Position numbers and translations under genes: made by a program. A DNA stretch of 64,000 nucleotides from Hyparrhenia diplandra (lineage: Eukaryota; Streptophyta; Magnoliopsida; Poales; Poaceae): the NCBI GenBank assembly GCA_015847255.1, contig JADLZK010013197.1, forward strand, positions 80,864-144,863. The letters run 5' to 3'. The notes beneath the pieces are model-generated. The model saw only the letters and a list, made by a program, of their open reading frames with translations. It made no database searches and was not told the DNA's origin. Below, in pieces: positions 11,977 to 22,740 of this stretch; within the stretch, counting starts at the first letter, position 1, and each line of letters starts with the position of its first letter.

Positions 11977-12014
<38 letters not shown>

Positions 12015-12440
12015 TGGCGGGTAGCATAATGGTAGCAGTCTAGGATGCATATTAATTCCCCATACATAGTCATGGATGTTGCCATAGAAGAAAGGTATTG
12101 AGCTGTCTCCACTTCACTAAATAAAACGATAATTTCTTGGAATACTAGTTATTTTCTTGTTGTCTAAAATATGTCTTTGCTTAACAGGGAGAGATGGAGT
12201 GCATGGTGAAGTAGTTTGATGTCTTTCTCCATATCCATGTTTGTAAATTCATTGTAGTATTCAAGTTGAACATGTAAATGACTAGTATGGAGACTTTGTA
12301 TAAATGAACATTTGAAGTTCAACTTGCATGAAACTTGTGACTTTGTGTGGATTATATATGTTTATTTGAAGTATGGAGACATTATGTGAATTATTAATTG
12401 AATCTCGTGAATTATATATTTATATTTTTTTGGTGTGAAA
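11061..12440. other. CACTA interior, right part, non-coding
   Basis: AT-rich sequence with repeated phrases such as TATGATGCCATATGAATTT and GCAATGATGAAATTTTT. A CT dinucleotide microsatellite lies at about 11982-12011. I see no gene. The phrase CTATGATGCCATATGAATTTTGG links this part to the left piece at 6061-6180, which supports one CACTA element interrupted by retroelements. Confidence 0.6.
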
Positions 12441-12444
12441 TTCA

Positions 12445-12660
12445 ACACTAGGGGCGGTTTTAGATAAACCGCCCCTACGGTTATAGACATTAGGGGCGGT
12501 TTGTGATGAGTAGAACCGCCCCCGCTATATGAGCCGCCCCTAATGTTGAGACATTAGGGGCGGTTTTTTCCCAACCGCCCCTAATGTCGACGAACATTAG
12601 GTGCGCTTGTTTAGGCGGTTGGAAAAACCGCCCCTAATGTCCATCTAAAACCGCCCACGA
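12445..12660. repeat. Right subterminal repeat array of the CACTA element
   Basis: About nine copies of the AGGGGCGGTT/AACCGCCCCTAATGT motif in both orientations, the same motif as at the left end. It is followed directly by the terminal inverted repeat ending at 12680. Confidence 0.85.
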
Positions 12661-12680
12661 TGTTGACTTACGTAGTAGTG

Positions 12681-13185
12681 GATCCATGTCTAAATCTTCG
12701 TAGCTTTTCAAAAAACTTGTTGAATGCTTATGTAGGAAAAACGTACTAGTGCTAGTAGAATTGATGAATGCTCCAAGGGAACTTTCACACAGTCCGCAAG
12801 GGAGTATGTTTACTTGTTTGGAGTAGCATACAAGACCGTTACTTTGACAAAGTAATTGGACCTCTTGTACTGGCATATAAAATCCACCAAAAAAACCATC
12901 GGTCGTGCAGAATTTAAGATAACCACAAGTGTAAAAGGCAAATTTAGCAGATAAAATACGATGATAGTTTGGGGGGGTGGGACTCGTTTCGGATAGATTT
13001 ACCACTAGCCCGAACAAAACGTGATTTCCTTTTTTTATTTGTGGGCCGGAGCTTATATGGGCCTTAGGAAAAACACACTGTTCTGTTCTGGGCCATATTG
13101 GCCTGATTTGGTCCATTAATTGCAGGTCAAAGCAGTACTTCGCTTCCCGATAACATCTCCAATGTACAAAGTTGTAATTTGCCAA
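12681..13185 (-). CDS. Hypothetical ORF interrupted near its 3' end by the CACTA element
   Basis: A minus-strand frame opens at an ATG at 13183-13185 and runs into the CACTA end at 12680. Removing the transposon and one copy of the GAT duplication would join it to sequence at 3512 and below, where the frame stops after about five more codons. That would give a protein of roughly 170 residues with a Cys- and Phe-rich middle (CGYLKFCTTDGFFGGFYMP). I do not recognise the family. Some phrases (LLCQSNGLVCY) faintly recall F-box-associated proteins, but this is weak, and it may be chance. Confidence 0.25.
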
Positions 13186-13217
13186 GTCCGCGAGATGTTT
13201 GTCAACTTAAATCAAAC

Positions 13218-13486
13218 CACATCTCCAACGGTTTGACATTTTTAACTTGGCAAAACCCAAATTAGTGGTTGCATGCGGCATGCATGGGAGAGAAGCGGCG
13301 GCAAGACACAAGAGAAGAGTTTTGTCAAGTTGAGATTCACTTGGCAAATATGCGCGGCTTAGATCCTCAAATGCCAAGTCTCACCAATTTGCCAACCCAA
13401 ATGTCAAACCATTGAAGAGGACAATTCATAGATTTTGGCATAAATATAAAATGTCAAGCCCAAATGACAAACCATTTGGAGTTGCT
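13218..13486. mobile_element. MITE-like element with inverted ends
   Basis: The left end reads CATCTCCAACGGTTTGACA and the right end, reverse-complemented, CAACTCCAAATGGTTTGTCA. The interior has repeated TTTGCCAA/TTGGCAAA phrases that can fold back, and no coding capacity. A short non-autonomous DNA transposon is the best reading; the exact ends and TSD are unclear. An A38 tract follows at 13583-13620. Confidence 0.5.
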
Positions 13487-13578
13487 CGACTTTATTGGAA
13501 TCAAAGGTCCCTTTCCCTTCCTTCAAATAAAAAGGTAATTCTAAAAAAAAAAGGGTGCCCTACCGATTAAGTGCCTTT

Positions 13579-13582
<4 letters not shown>

Positions 13583-13620
<38 letters not shown>
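13583..13620. repeat. A38 homopolymer
   Basis: An uninterrupted run of 38 A. It could be the tail of a plus-strand retroposon, but I find no matching target duplication. Its length is unreliable in most sequencing technologies. 13621-13900 shows nothing identifiable. Confidence 0.8.
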
Positions 13621-13621
<1 letters not shown>

Positions 13622-13977
13622 CCGAAGAAAATAGGCAAGAAATGAGCCATTTCTAATGGTCACACACAACTTTTCTTCAGTGAGTCCGTGACCTTGGCCA
13701 AAAACTACGAGAGCATATGCGTAATCTAGGAATAACGCCAAACATTCACACGCCAACGACCACTTCATGGATTCATTATCCACATGACCACATGCCAACA
13801 AAGGTGCCGTCGTAAACACCAATGCTTCGCCAGGTTGCACATCAAGCCACCAAGCCGGCGATCGCCGGCCGACGCCGATTTCGACCATTCCTACACGCAC
13901 ACGGCCTATAAAAAAACGTCTGCGCGCTGATCAGTCAGGACCGACGCCGCCGGGCGGACACCTTGTGCGCGCCTCTG

Positions 13978-14175
13978 TCAGGCGTCACACCACTCCGGCA
14001 CCGGCGGTCCCTGCTGAATTGATATGCAGGTGCAGCTGAGGCCCGTCGCCGGGCGGCCGGCAGCAGGTCCTGCCCTAAAACCGCAGAAGCCCATCATCGC
14101 ACACGCAGCGAAGCTCACGGTTCCGAACACAGCGTCGTCGAACAGGCTCCGACCCCTCCTTCCCGCATCAGCCAT
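13978..14175 (-). CDS. Hypothetical small protein in a GC-rich island
   Basis: A 65-residue minus-strand frame, starting MADAGRRGRS and containing one hydrophobic stretch (AVFGTVSFAACAMMGFCGF) that could span a membrane, lies in a GC-rich island at 13930-14450. Competing frames occur on the other strand, including one of 99 codons from 14024, with a TATA-like CCTATAAAAAAAC at about 13904 upstream of them. I recognise no family. The island may be a first exon, a captured gene fragment or GC-driven noise. Confidence 0.2.
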   Translation of the reverse strand: MADAGRRGRSLFDDAVFGTVSFAACAMMGFCGFRAGPAAGRPATGLSCTCISIQQGPPVPEWCDA

Positions 14176-14459
14176 TCGGCCGCCGCCGGCGCCGCTGCCC
14201 GATGCGCCCTGTAGCGTCGGCGGTGGATGGGGCGCTTCGTGCCCTCCGGCGCCGAGGACGAAAGGCCCGCGGCGAGCCCCCAGGAGGGCGCCGGCGAAGC
14301 AAGGCGAGGACCAGCCCGGATGAAGCGAGGCTGTTCCATGGCATCAGCGCAACCAGGCCCGCCCTGGGGGTGCCAGCAGTGCAGCCAAGACAGGGCCCAT
14401 GAGGCCGGGGGGGCCCAACCCCAAAGGGCGTGTGGTGTATTGGAAGGGTCACACGAATC

Positions 14460-15893
14460 GGGATCCCGATGTGTGCGTCTTTTTCTAAACTGTCAGAACA
14501 ACCTAGTGATCAGGATCAAATCCCATCCGATTGTGCAGCCTGCTACAGGTTGTTTTGCTGACCCAATAATTAAGCGCCAAGGATGTTGAATTAGTGCGGG
14601 ATGCAATGGGCGTAGATGCAATAGAATCATGTAGGCCAAAAGCGGTTGTCGGTGACAATATTCCTTCGACCTCGATACTAGTACAAAGCTAGCATGTTCT
14701 GCTCTTCCCCATTTCATAGAGTTTTCTCGTACTAGTCTTGAGGATCAGGAACCAAGTCACTTTAGTGAAACCTTAGCTAATGATAAGTATTATATAAAAT
14801 ATCACACCTTGATTGCACCTCCAGTGCGAGTGAGGTTCATGAAATTTCTTACATTCTTTGATGTTTGGCACGAGGACAAGGTTTCGCAGGTCTAATGGAG
14901 CAAGCGATAATGAGGTTTGCGAGAGGTACTCGAAACTTTTTTTCATGCACTAGCCATATATTATTATATTAGAGTTGTATTAAGGGCCCATTTCTTGTAG
15001 CTTCGCCCCGGGCCTTTAATTTGATAGGGCCGGCCCTGAGCGCAACATGGCGAATCGACTCTTCGCGGATGTCTACGTGTGCGCCTACATCTGCTCCTAT
15101 AGGATGGGCGAGCTCATCGTTGTGAACGCACGAGAGGGTCTCGAGAGGCTTCGTCGATATGTTCGTGATAATTTCTTCAACGGAAAACGATGACATATGT
15201 GTTCGGGTTCTTCTTCAACAGCCGAGCCGAGATTTGTATTTCGTTCGTCTTTTTCAGCCCAATAAATTTGAGGAGCTAAGTATGTTGTAGTACAAATGTA
15301 TGCTCCGATGCTCGGTTCAGAGCTAAGCTGAAGTTTCCCCTACCTCGGATTCACAGGATTCCATTTGGAGGGCAACAAGAACCGCACAAGAATTTAACAT
15401 GGGGTTTTCTTGTGTGCAAACGAAGCCTAAAATATTGCTATACACACACGCCACTGGCCAGCGATCGCGATCGTCACTTCGCCGCTGACCGTCACCACCA
15501 AAACGGTACGCACTGATCTTCATAAATGCAGACAACACTCTGGTCAGCAATGAAATAACCAAGCAGAGGATGAAGTTCAAAACAGTGCTACAAATACAAT
15601 AGGTCGCTCTAACCCACAGCAAAACCAACAACATTTCTAATCTCGTGTTCCAACTAGTTTCAGCAAAAGAGTCATGATCATCTTCCAAGGACTGCAACCA
15701 AACTACTACTACATGTTTTTTTTCAATGAACAGGAGGGGTTTTGAGTCCCTACTGCTAAAAAAAAAGGCACAGAAAGTACGGACAGAAACAAAGAAAACG
15801 ACTGAAAGCAACAAGTTACAGAGCTAGCTACACGGGTTAATCTTCCATGTTGCACGGTTAAACCAAGCTACGGTTCCTTGACCATCCTGTCCA
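14460..15893. other. Intergenic stretch without supported genes
   Basis: Mixed-composition sequence. A minus-strand frame at 15323-15814 (163 codons) has no recognisable motif and poor composition for a gene. The phrase near 15000-15050 (GGGCCGGCCCTGAG) is of a kind often seen in old grass repeats. I can support nothing specific. Confidence 0.5.
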
Positions 15894-17194
15894 AGCATGT
15901 CTTGAAACTTTTTTTTTTTTTTTTCCAAAGCGTACCATTGGCACGTATTCTATTAAGGGAAGTTAGAGTTTTGTACCGTCATTCACTTTAGCCAAAACAA
16001 TTGGCCGAGGTGGACGAAAAACACACATACAAGAGTCACCGGCTTTAACGGTGGAGTGATCTGGATGTACTAAAAACTTAAACAACTGCTTGCGACGAAA
16101 GTGGGTGAATGGAGCGTCCGTGGCTACGGCTCGGTGAGAATCCCCCCAACAGGCGCCGCGAATGCACGAGGCCGCATCATGGGGAAGATCTCGCGCAGAC
16201 GTTGTCGCTTGCCGGGCGATACGTTGCCCCCAAAGTGCGTCCAGAGCTTGCTCTCCAGCTCGGGGACTGAGGTGCATGACGCCGCCGGGACCCGGGCGTT
16301 CCTCAAGCTTGCTGAGCACCACCAACAACGCCGTCCGCTCCGGAAGTGGGTCGTTGCGCTTCTCTTGTTTCGCATCTAGACGAGCGCGTCGTGCCACCCA
16401 CTCATCATCAGTGATCTTGGACGAGCGGAGGGTGGGCTGGCCAGTGAGGACGGCCTCTTGGAGCGGGCAGGTGATCGACTCCAGGAAGTCTTGGACGGAA
16501 GCAGCAGTGGGCACATTGCGGGCTCCTCAACGGGGAGCCCCGGTGGCGGCGGCTCGGGGCTGGTGAGGAGCGAGGCGGCGGCAGCGCCGAGTGGATCCTG
16601 CGCCAGGAGCCTCCAACTCTTCCCGCGAAGTGGACGCCCGGCGGGGAGGATCTGCGCACGTTGTCCCGCCAGAGGACGGCCCAACATCCCCGAAGGTTCC
16701 ATGGAACCCACGGCGTCCGCGGGTCATCGGTCGTCGCCGCGTGCCAGTCGCTTAGCCCTTTGTTGGACTAGACACGCCGCCGCTTCTCCGGGTGCCGATC
16801 GCGGGGCGGAAGATTTAAGCGGCCAGGCGGCCACCACGGCGCGGTACCCAATCGTCGTCGACTACGCCGTCTCGCTGCGGGAGGAGCCATGGCCGGCTCC
16901 GCCCAACGGCAAAGTCAACGGGCGATGAAGGCCACCGCCTCGGACCCGTCGGCGTGTGCGGTATCCAGGCAGTTGGCGGCGTGGTGGGCGATTGCACGCG
17001 TCGAGGGCCACGGACCCATCTGGCATTTCCGTCGAGGGGCTGGGCTGGGCGACAGATAGTGACTGGAGTGGAACCGCCAGCCCCATGGGATCCTCCGTGT
17101 CCTCTGCATCTGCGAAGCCGAGCGAGACCAGGCACAGGGGCGAAGGTGGCTCCAACCGAAGAGGCAGGGGTGGAACCGAGCATGTCTTGAAACT
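15894..17194 (-). mobile_element. 1.27 kb retroposon with 16-bp target site duplication and poly(A) tail
   Basis: The 16-base sequence AGCATGTCTTGAAACT occurs at 15894-15909 and again, identically, at 17179-17194. Between them lies an element on the minus strand whose 3' end is a tail of about 17 A (T run at 15909-15925). The 5' half is GC-rich. This is a clean non-LTR-type insertion. It has no reverse transcriptase, so it is a non-autonomous or truncated copy. Whether it is a LINE ORF1 derivative or a processed transcript cannot be decided by eye. Confidence 0.88.
15963..16514 (-). pseudogene. Gag/ORF1-like frame inside the retroposon
   Basis: A 183-codon minus-strand frame, starting MPTAASVQDFLESITCPLQE and continuing LRSSKITDDEWVARRARLDA, resembles the C-terminal part of the gag-like proteins encoded by many grass retroelements (a short hydrophobic lead, then a basic segment). 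Upstream frames on the same strand (16376-17183) are GC-rich, acidic or proline-rich pieces in different frames, so the full ORF is broken. No zinc knuckle is seen. This is family resemblance only. Confidence 0.4.
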
Positions 17195-17474
17195 AATAAA
17201 CACATGCTAAACAACTCCATCCACTGAATCGTGACCTTAACCGCAGCCAAATGTCAATCTCACAAACAACAAAAAAACTCATCGCTGATACCAAAGCTTC
17301 CGCCAGCTGCACTGACCGGCCATCCATTTCGTGTTGATCGAGCAGCACGGCACAGCTGCTTATTATACGGGGGGTCGGGTCGCTCGCCTTCTTCGTCCGC
17401 AACACTTCGAACGTTCTCATCACCTCTTGTTCCTTGTCTTGGGCTCATCGATTTCGGAGGCAAGGCCGGAAGCG

Positions 17475-19288
17475 ATGGGGAACTGTGGGACAAAGCCGAA
17501 GACCAGCGATGGAGACGATGCACCTCCGCCCGTCGAGCCGCCGACGGCGGCGGGGCGGCAGAGGAGGAGGTCGCGGCGCCGGAACCGGAAGGGACGACGA
17601 GCCAGGCTGTTGTGGCGTCACAAAGTGAGGTGCGCAAAATGATCTCTCTAAACATTTTTATCGATTAACTCAAACAAAGTGAGATTGCTTTATGTATGAC
17701 ATGACCAACTTCCGTGAAAGTCATGTGCTCTTGTAGCTTGTCATTCGTTTGTGGCATTCAAGTCTTTTTTTTTTTTTTATAAAATGGAAATAACGGAAAA
17801 AAGGTGATTTTATTTGGGCCACATGTCTCTGCCTCCGCAACTTGGGCCCCTTGCATTTTGGCCTTTCTGTAAGATCTGGGCCATGGTTTCTACCATTTTA
17901 AGGAGGTCGTTAGGTGCTGTCATGGTCTTAGTTCTCATGTTGCCGTGATCGTTGCTAATTGCTGCTGTCATGGTCTTAGTTCTCATGTTGCCGTGATCGT
18001 TGCTAATTGCTGCATCAAATACTTTTTCCCACCATCCTAGAATAGATATAAGATATATACTCCCTCTCCTGGAATACAGATAATGGATCTAAGTTTGAGC
18101 TAACAATACTAACATGGACTAAATTTAAAAAAAGGGTATAAATACATGTCACATTAAATGTGTACAGATCACTATGAATATATATTTCACAACGTACCAG
18201 TTACTTATGCTCATTTGATTTTGGTCATCTCAAGAAACTAGCCAAATGGCTCTCCAAACTAAATTTTGATTGCTCAACACTAAAATAACTCCAATAGACT
18301 AGAAGGAACCTCACCTGAAGCCATCTAGTTATCTAAATTGGCCCATTAAATGGCCAATTTAAACTGGCCAATCTAGCCAGAAATGGAGAGTCTTATACTA
18401 TCTCTCTATTCTTTTTATAGAGTGTAATCTTTATAGACCTATGACCGTTAAAAAAATCATAGAGTTTCTTAAGATGGTCTAAATAATAATTTTTTTTTTT
18501 TGAAAAAAATAGTCAAACATGGACTATACAACTTAACTTAAGGACAAACTCAAATTCTATTTTTAGGATAGAGCAACAGACACGTTCAATATGAAAGAAC
18601 CATTTCCTATTCAACAAGTAGTATTTGCATGTATTGGTGGCAATTAAAGAAAAAACTTGCATGCTATTTATTTATTCATTAATTGGACTTGATATATTTT
18701 GAATATAAAAATATTTTATGAAATATAGGCTTCTGTTAAAGTTAACAAACTGCTAGCCATCAGATTAAAATCCATTGGTGGCAATTTTGGGTTACAATGT
18801 ATCCTATTCACAAGCAGATAAAAACGGGTCCACAATCATCGTTGGACTATGGACAGAACAGACATTTCAGGAGACTGGGCTAACAGGAAAAATGTTTATT
18901 TGTTGGCCCACATATGGATATTTTCATCCACTGACAAATTCAAATATTCAATCATGCTTGAACCGATCAATATAATTATATTCGATGCTAAATTTTAGGC
19001 TAAAAAATAGTTTTATCGTATAGGACTAATAAAGTAACAAATTACATTTCAAAAAACAATTTTTTTTCATCATGAAAATACCGGCGATCGAGCGCCTTGT
19101 ATCTCACACTCCGTTCCGTGTGGCAGGAATCTACAACCACGATAGTCGAAGAAAAAGAGCCTGCTGAACCAAAGGAAAAGGAGGAGGAGGTTACCAAGGA
19201 AGAAGACGCTGGTCACGGCAAGGAAACGCCGCTGCCGACGACGGAGGCTGCTGAGCTTCCGGCGTCCACTCCGGCGAGCGTCGCCTGA
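17475..19288 (+). CDS. Small two-exon gene encoding an MGNC-type, Glu/Lys/Pro-rich protein
   Basis: Exon 2 is clear: acceptor GCAG at 19123-19126, then 19127-19288, encoding STTTIVEEKEPAEPKEKEEE and ending with TGA. Exon 1 starts at the ATG 17475, coding MGNCGTKPKT; Gly2 and Cys4 fit N-myristoylation and palmitoylation, hence membrane anchoring. Two exon 1 readings exist. With donor at 17625 the annotated frame is open (50 codons, then 54 including stop; 103 residues) but becomes a run of Arg. With donor at 17630 and one missing base in the GC-rich stretch near 17540-17560, the frame reads AAEEEVAAPEPEGTTSQAVV, matching the acidic exon 2 and giving a phase-0 junction. I favour the second. The intron (about 1.5 kb) contains a perfect 48-base tandem duplication. 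The function is unknown. Confidence 0.6.
17915..18010. repeat. Perfect 48-bp tandem duplication in an intron
   Basis: Two identical 48-base units, 17915-17962 and 17963-18010, each beginning TGCTGTCATGGTCTTAG. Their identity suggests a recent duplication or an assembly stutter. Confidence 0.95.
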
Positions 19289-22200
19289 TGCACAACAAAA
19301 ACTTACGAGTTCCATTTTTTGCTTCCTGAATGTTTTGACTTTTGAGGGCCATGAGGCATGAACCGCATCCCCATGCATGTTTCGTTCCGGTTGTATTGTA
19401 TCCTTTCTAGGCCGTTGTTGGATCAATTTTGGAGACATGAACGAGTACTCCTAGTAGTAAATTGTTGGTTAATTTGTTGGGTTGCTCAGATTAAGATTTA
19501 CATTACACGTCCACGTCAGCTTTGAAAGGACACGTACGAACATCGCGGACGATGATCGCGCGACCGTGCACACGTGTACGGTGTACCACGTGTACTCTAG
19601 GTTCCTACACGGGATCAGCGCCATCTGGAAAGCTAACCTAATCGATAGCGGCATATTCAAGCTAGTCAGCCGGTTACGAGGAGCACTCGACGAGTGTAAC
19701 GCTACTATCGTCACCGTCACTCACATTGTGACACGTAGCACTTGATGATTACTACTATGTGTTTGTTGGTCTCTAGAAGAATCGAACATGGTTGCTTCTT
19801 TCTGGAGCCAAACAAGGTTGCTGTGTGTTTGAAGTGCAAGATACTATATATTCCTATATGTGAATAAGTTCAGGATATAGTGAAGATACCAATAGCATGC
19901 AGACAAGTGATTACCGTGCATCCTCTAAAAAAAAAAGGGTGATTACCACATAGTTTCTTTGATACCCTTGTTTTTTTGTAAGTATATAATTTCTTCTTCT
20001 TATATGAAAGATGAAAGAATGGGAAATAGTTCAGTCGCTCAACCAACCAACCGACCGACCCCTTTGTCATGCGTTTGTGGTTGACTCAGACACTACTCCA
20101 CCACGCAACACGTTGGCACTTCCGTATCCATCCGAAGAACCGATACAGTCCAGAGTCCACTTCAATTCGACAGCACAAGGAGAGTACTACACGCAAATCG
20201 ATCGCACGGATAAACTTAGTAAATGGACAAACAATGGCACACGGGATCTAAACACGTCGTGATCTAGTAGATACTACTGACTACGTAGGTGCGTCATACG
20301 CTACCGTACGTTTTAAAAAAACCCGACCGCCGTATTCTGGTTTTGTTCCAAAACGCGGCACGTTAGTACGGGCACAACGGCGTCGCACCAGAGTCCAGCC
20401 AGGCAGACGCTGCCGGGCCCAGGCCCCACACGCAGACGCTAGCGCCGCCCGCGGACAGACCGACCCCGCGCAGCAGAAGCTGCCTTGGTTTACCCGGCGC
20501 CTCGGATGCCGACCTGACGCCTTGGTTTCGACCGACCTCTCGCTGTCACGCTGCGGATGCCGACCTGTACGTCAGGTACGGCGGGCGGTCTCCAGTGCTC
20601 GACCGACCTTATCGCTGTCACGCTGCGACATTGGGGCCCCGTGCGTGCACCGTCAGGTACGGCGGGCGAGGTCTCCAGTGCTACCAACACATCTCCAACT
20701 GCTTCGGCATGTCCTTCAATTACGACCTCCACGCAACAAACAGCAGCCTCTGCTCATCGATCTCGCCTTTTAATGGCGGCTTTTAATGGCGGGAGACTTT
20801 TCGGTTACGGCTGTTAATGATGAGTTTTGCGTGCGTGTGAGCGCCGAGCACGACAGCGTGCACGGCGTCGCGCGTCTTTTCACACCCGTGCCGCGCTCGT
20901 CTGCACGCCGGGCGGGCGCCGGCCGACGTCGTCCTTACAGCGGAGCGGGGCAGGGCACTACTAGGGCAGACTCGTCAGCGCCGTGCATTTATTTTAACGC
21001 CACCGGCAGAAAGGGTTGGCGACGGCATCGATGGCGAATCAGAGGATGCAGCCGAAAGCACCCCCACACACTGCACTGACACGGGAACGGGACAGAACAA
21101 AGATAATGTTTCTTTTATAACATCATCGTTAACGTTAACCTGCGTTGATCTCTAGCCTCGCGCCACGGGTAAAACCGTACTACTAAAACCTGAGTAAAAC
21201 CGCAGGATTACTTGCGCCATCAGCACGGTGAAAAAGTAGAGGTAGTAGTACTACTTTGACTGACAGTAAACTCCGAGGATTACCTCAGGAAACATGATCT
21301 GCGCTCCGGCTGTCCGGTATCCGTCTCCCATTTTTTTTCCTCCTCCAGACAAGCAGTCAGCTCAGCCACGTCAAATACTTGAGATCCAAAAGTCCAATTA
21401 GTGGTACAAGACGATCATCTTCTTTTTTGTTTGGATCAACTAGAGTTGCTCGTTATCATGACAAAAAAATTACTTCCTCCGACCTAGAATATACACTTAA
21501 TATTTGTTGACAAAATTAATGTTACTAGAGAGACTACTCCTATCAAACTTAGGGAGTACATGTTCAATCATACAATTATTGCCAAAAGGACCTCTAGCTC
21601 AACCCTCATGTCAGGCTTTTGAGGTTGGGATGTTTTCCATGAGCGGGTGAGAAGTTCTCTTCTTAATGAAAACCGGTGGGGATGACACATCCCGTGTTTC
21701 ACGTTTTTAAACCATATAATGATTGCACTTATTGAATACTGAAAATTCAAAAACTACTCAAACTAGTTCGTCCCGTGCCTAAAAGTGAACAAAGTTTGAA
21801 TTTAGAAATGCTAAATATGTATTTATTTTCGACAAGAGTACTAATTAATCAAAAATATGGTCAGATAGATGTTAGCCTTTCTTTGTTTGGATTCTAGCTA
21901 ATAAATATCTCCATACATCCAAAGCAAGATTAATTGTGTGTGTCCGTGCCGGCGTTGCGTGCGCCCGTGGATTCTAGCTAATAGCTCCATACATCCAAAA
22001 CACCATTAATTATAGAGTGGTGTGCTCGCCTTGTGCTTTCGACTTGCGCGTGTAGTCCATTTTAGTTATTGTTTTTTCTTAATTTTCAATGGGTGTATTT
22101 GCACCACCTAAGTAGCGACTAGCGAGTACCCTCATCTCTGATACACATAAGATTTTGAGATCGAAGAAGTCACCAAGGATGTCTTTATATTCACAAGCAC

Positions 22201-22740
22201 ATCATCTATTACTGAAAGAATCACACCTTTACGTTCTAAAAAAAAACTAGAAAAAGACGAACACATTCGTCTACTAAAATTCTTGAATATAAATGAATAA
22301 TAATAACTTGTACCCTACGAAATTTAACCAAGCGAACTACGTACACTCAACTCAACCTGTTATTTGCCTATAATATACCACTGGTCACACTCACTCACAG
22401 AACAATAACAACAAGTCAACAACTGGACTCACATAACTAGCACTGTACAAACGTTTATCGTAACCCTGATTAGACCTTGACGTGCACGTCAGCAACGTAC
22501 AGTAAGCGCGTGCAGCCGCTGTCACCCGTGCTCCCTCTTCCCCGTGACGCTGTCCCTGCCACGGTAGGAACGAACCAAAGGACGACCCGCTTTCTCTGGC
22601 TTGGCTCGGGCTCAGGCACCGGCCCGGCCCACCCCAGCCGAAAAGGAAAGGAGGGCCTGGCCCACAGTCAGAAGGCTCAGGCCGCACACTTGACGCCGTT
22701 ACGCTGGTCGGACCCCCCTACCCTACCCGGTTGCTACTAA
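19289..22740. other. 3'UTR and long intergenic region, no supported genes
   Basis: 19289-19450 is probably the 3'UTR of the preceding gene. Beyond it I find only weak items. There is a local tandem duplication at 20530-20682. A Stowaway-like pair of ends lies at 21471-21559 (TACTTCCTCCGACC ... AGGGAGTA, flanked by TA-like bases, low confidence). A GC-rich stretch at 20380-21080 holds several short competing frames. The segment 22460-22740 becomes GC-rich approaching the tubby-like gene and is probably distal promoter. Confidence 0.5.
20530..20682. repeat. Imperfect tandem duplication, 71-82 bp units
   Basis: Unit one (20530-20600) and unit two (20601-20682) share GACCGACCT, TCGCTGTCACGCTGCG, GTCAGGTACGGCGGGCG and GTCTCCAGTGCT in the same order, with small indels. 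The block is GC-rich and non-coding as far as I can tell. Confidence 0.75.

Larger units (their letters stand above)
3516..12680. mobile_element. Non-autonomous CACTA (En/Spm) transposon, 9.2 kb, with nested elements
   Basis: The left end starts CACTACTACAAAAAGGG at 3516 and the right end finishes GTAGTAGTG at 12680, its reverse complement. The 3-base target duplication GAT is at 3513-3515 and 12681-12683. Both subterminal regions carry many copies of an AGGGGCGGTT/AACCGCCCCT motif in both orientations (3580-3830 and 12445-12660), the usual transposase-binding arrays of CACTA elements. I see no transposase (TNP2-like) frame anywhere inside, so it must rely on proteins from elsewhere. Inside are a duplicated segment, a GC-rich gene-like block, and a nested Copia/LTR complex that seems to occupy about 6183-11060. 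Confidence 0.92.

Noticed and set aside
3516..12680. Autonomous CACTA with its own transposase
   Set aside because: No TNP2/TNPA-like frame could be found on either strand; coding traces belong to a nested Copia gag.
16101..17210. Plus-strand frames across the retroposon (92-156 codons)
   Set aside because: The element's poly(A) tail shows minus orientation; the plus frames have no motif and follow GC content.
18058..18130. Stowaway-like start TACTCCCTCTCCTGG in the MGNC gene intron
   Set aside because: No matching inverted end within a plausible distance.
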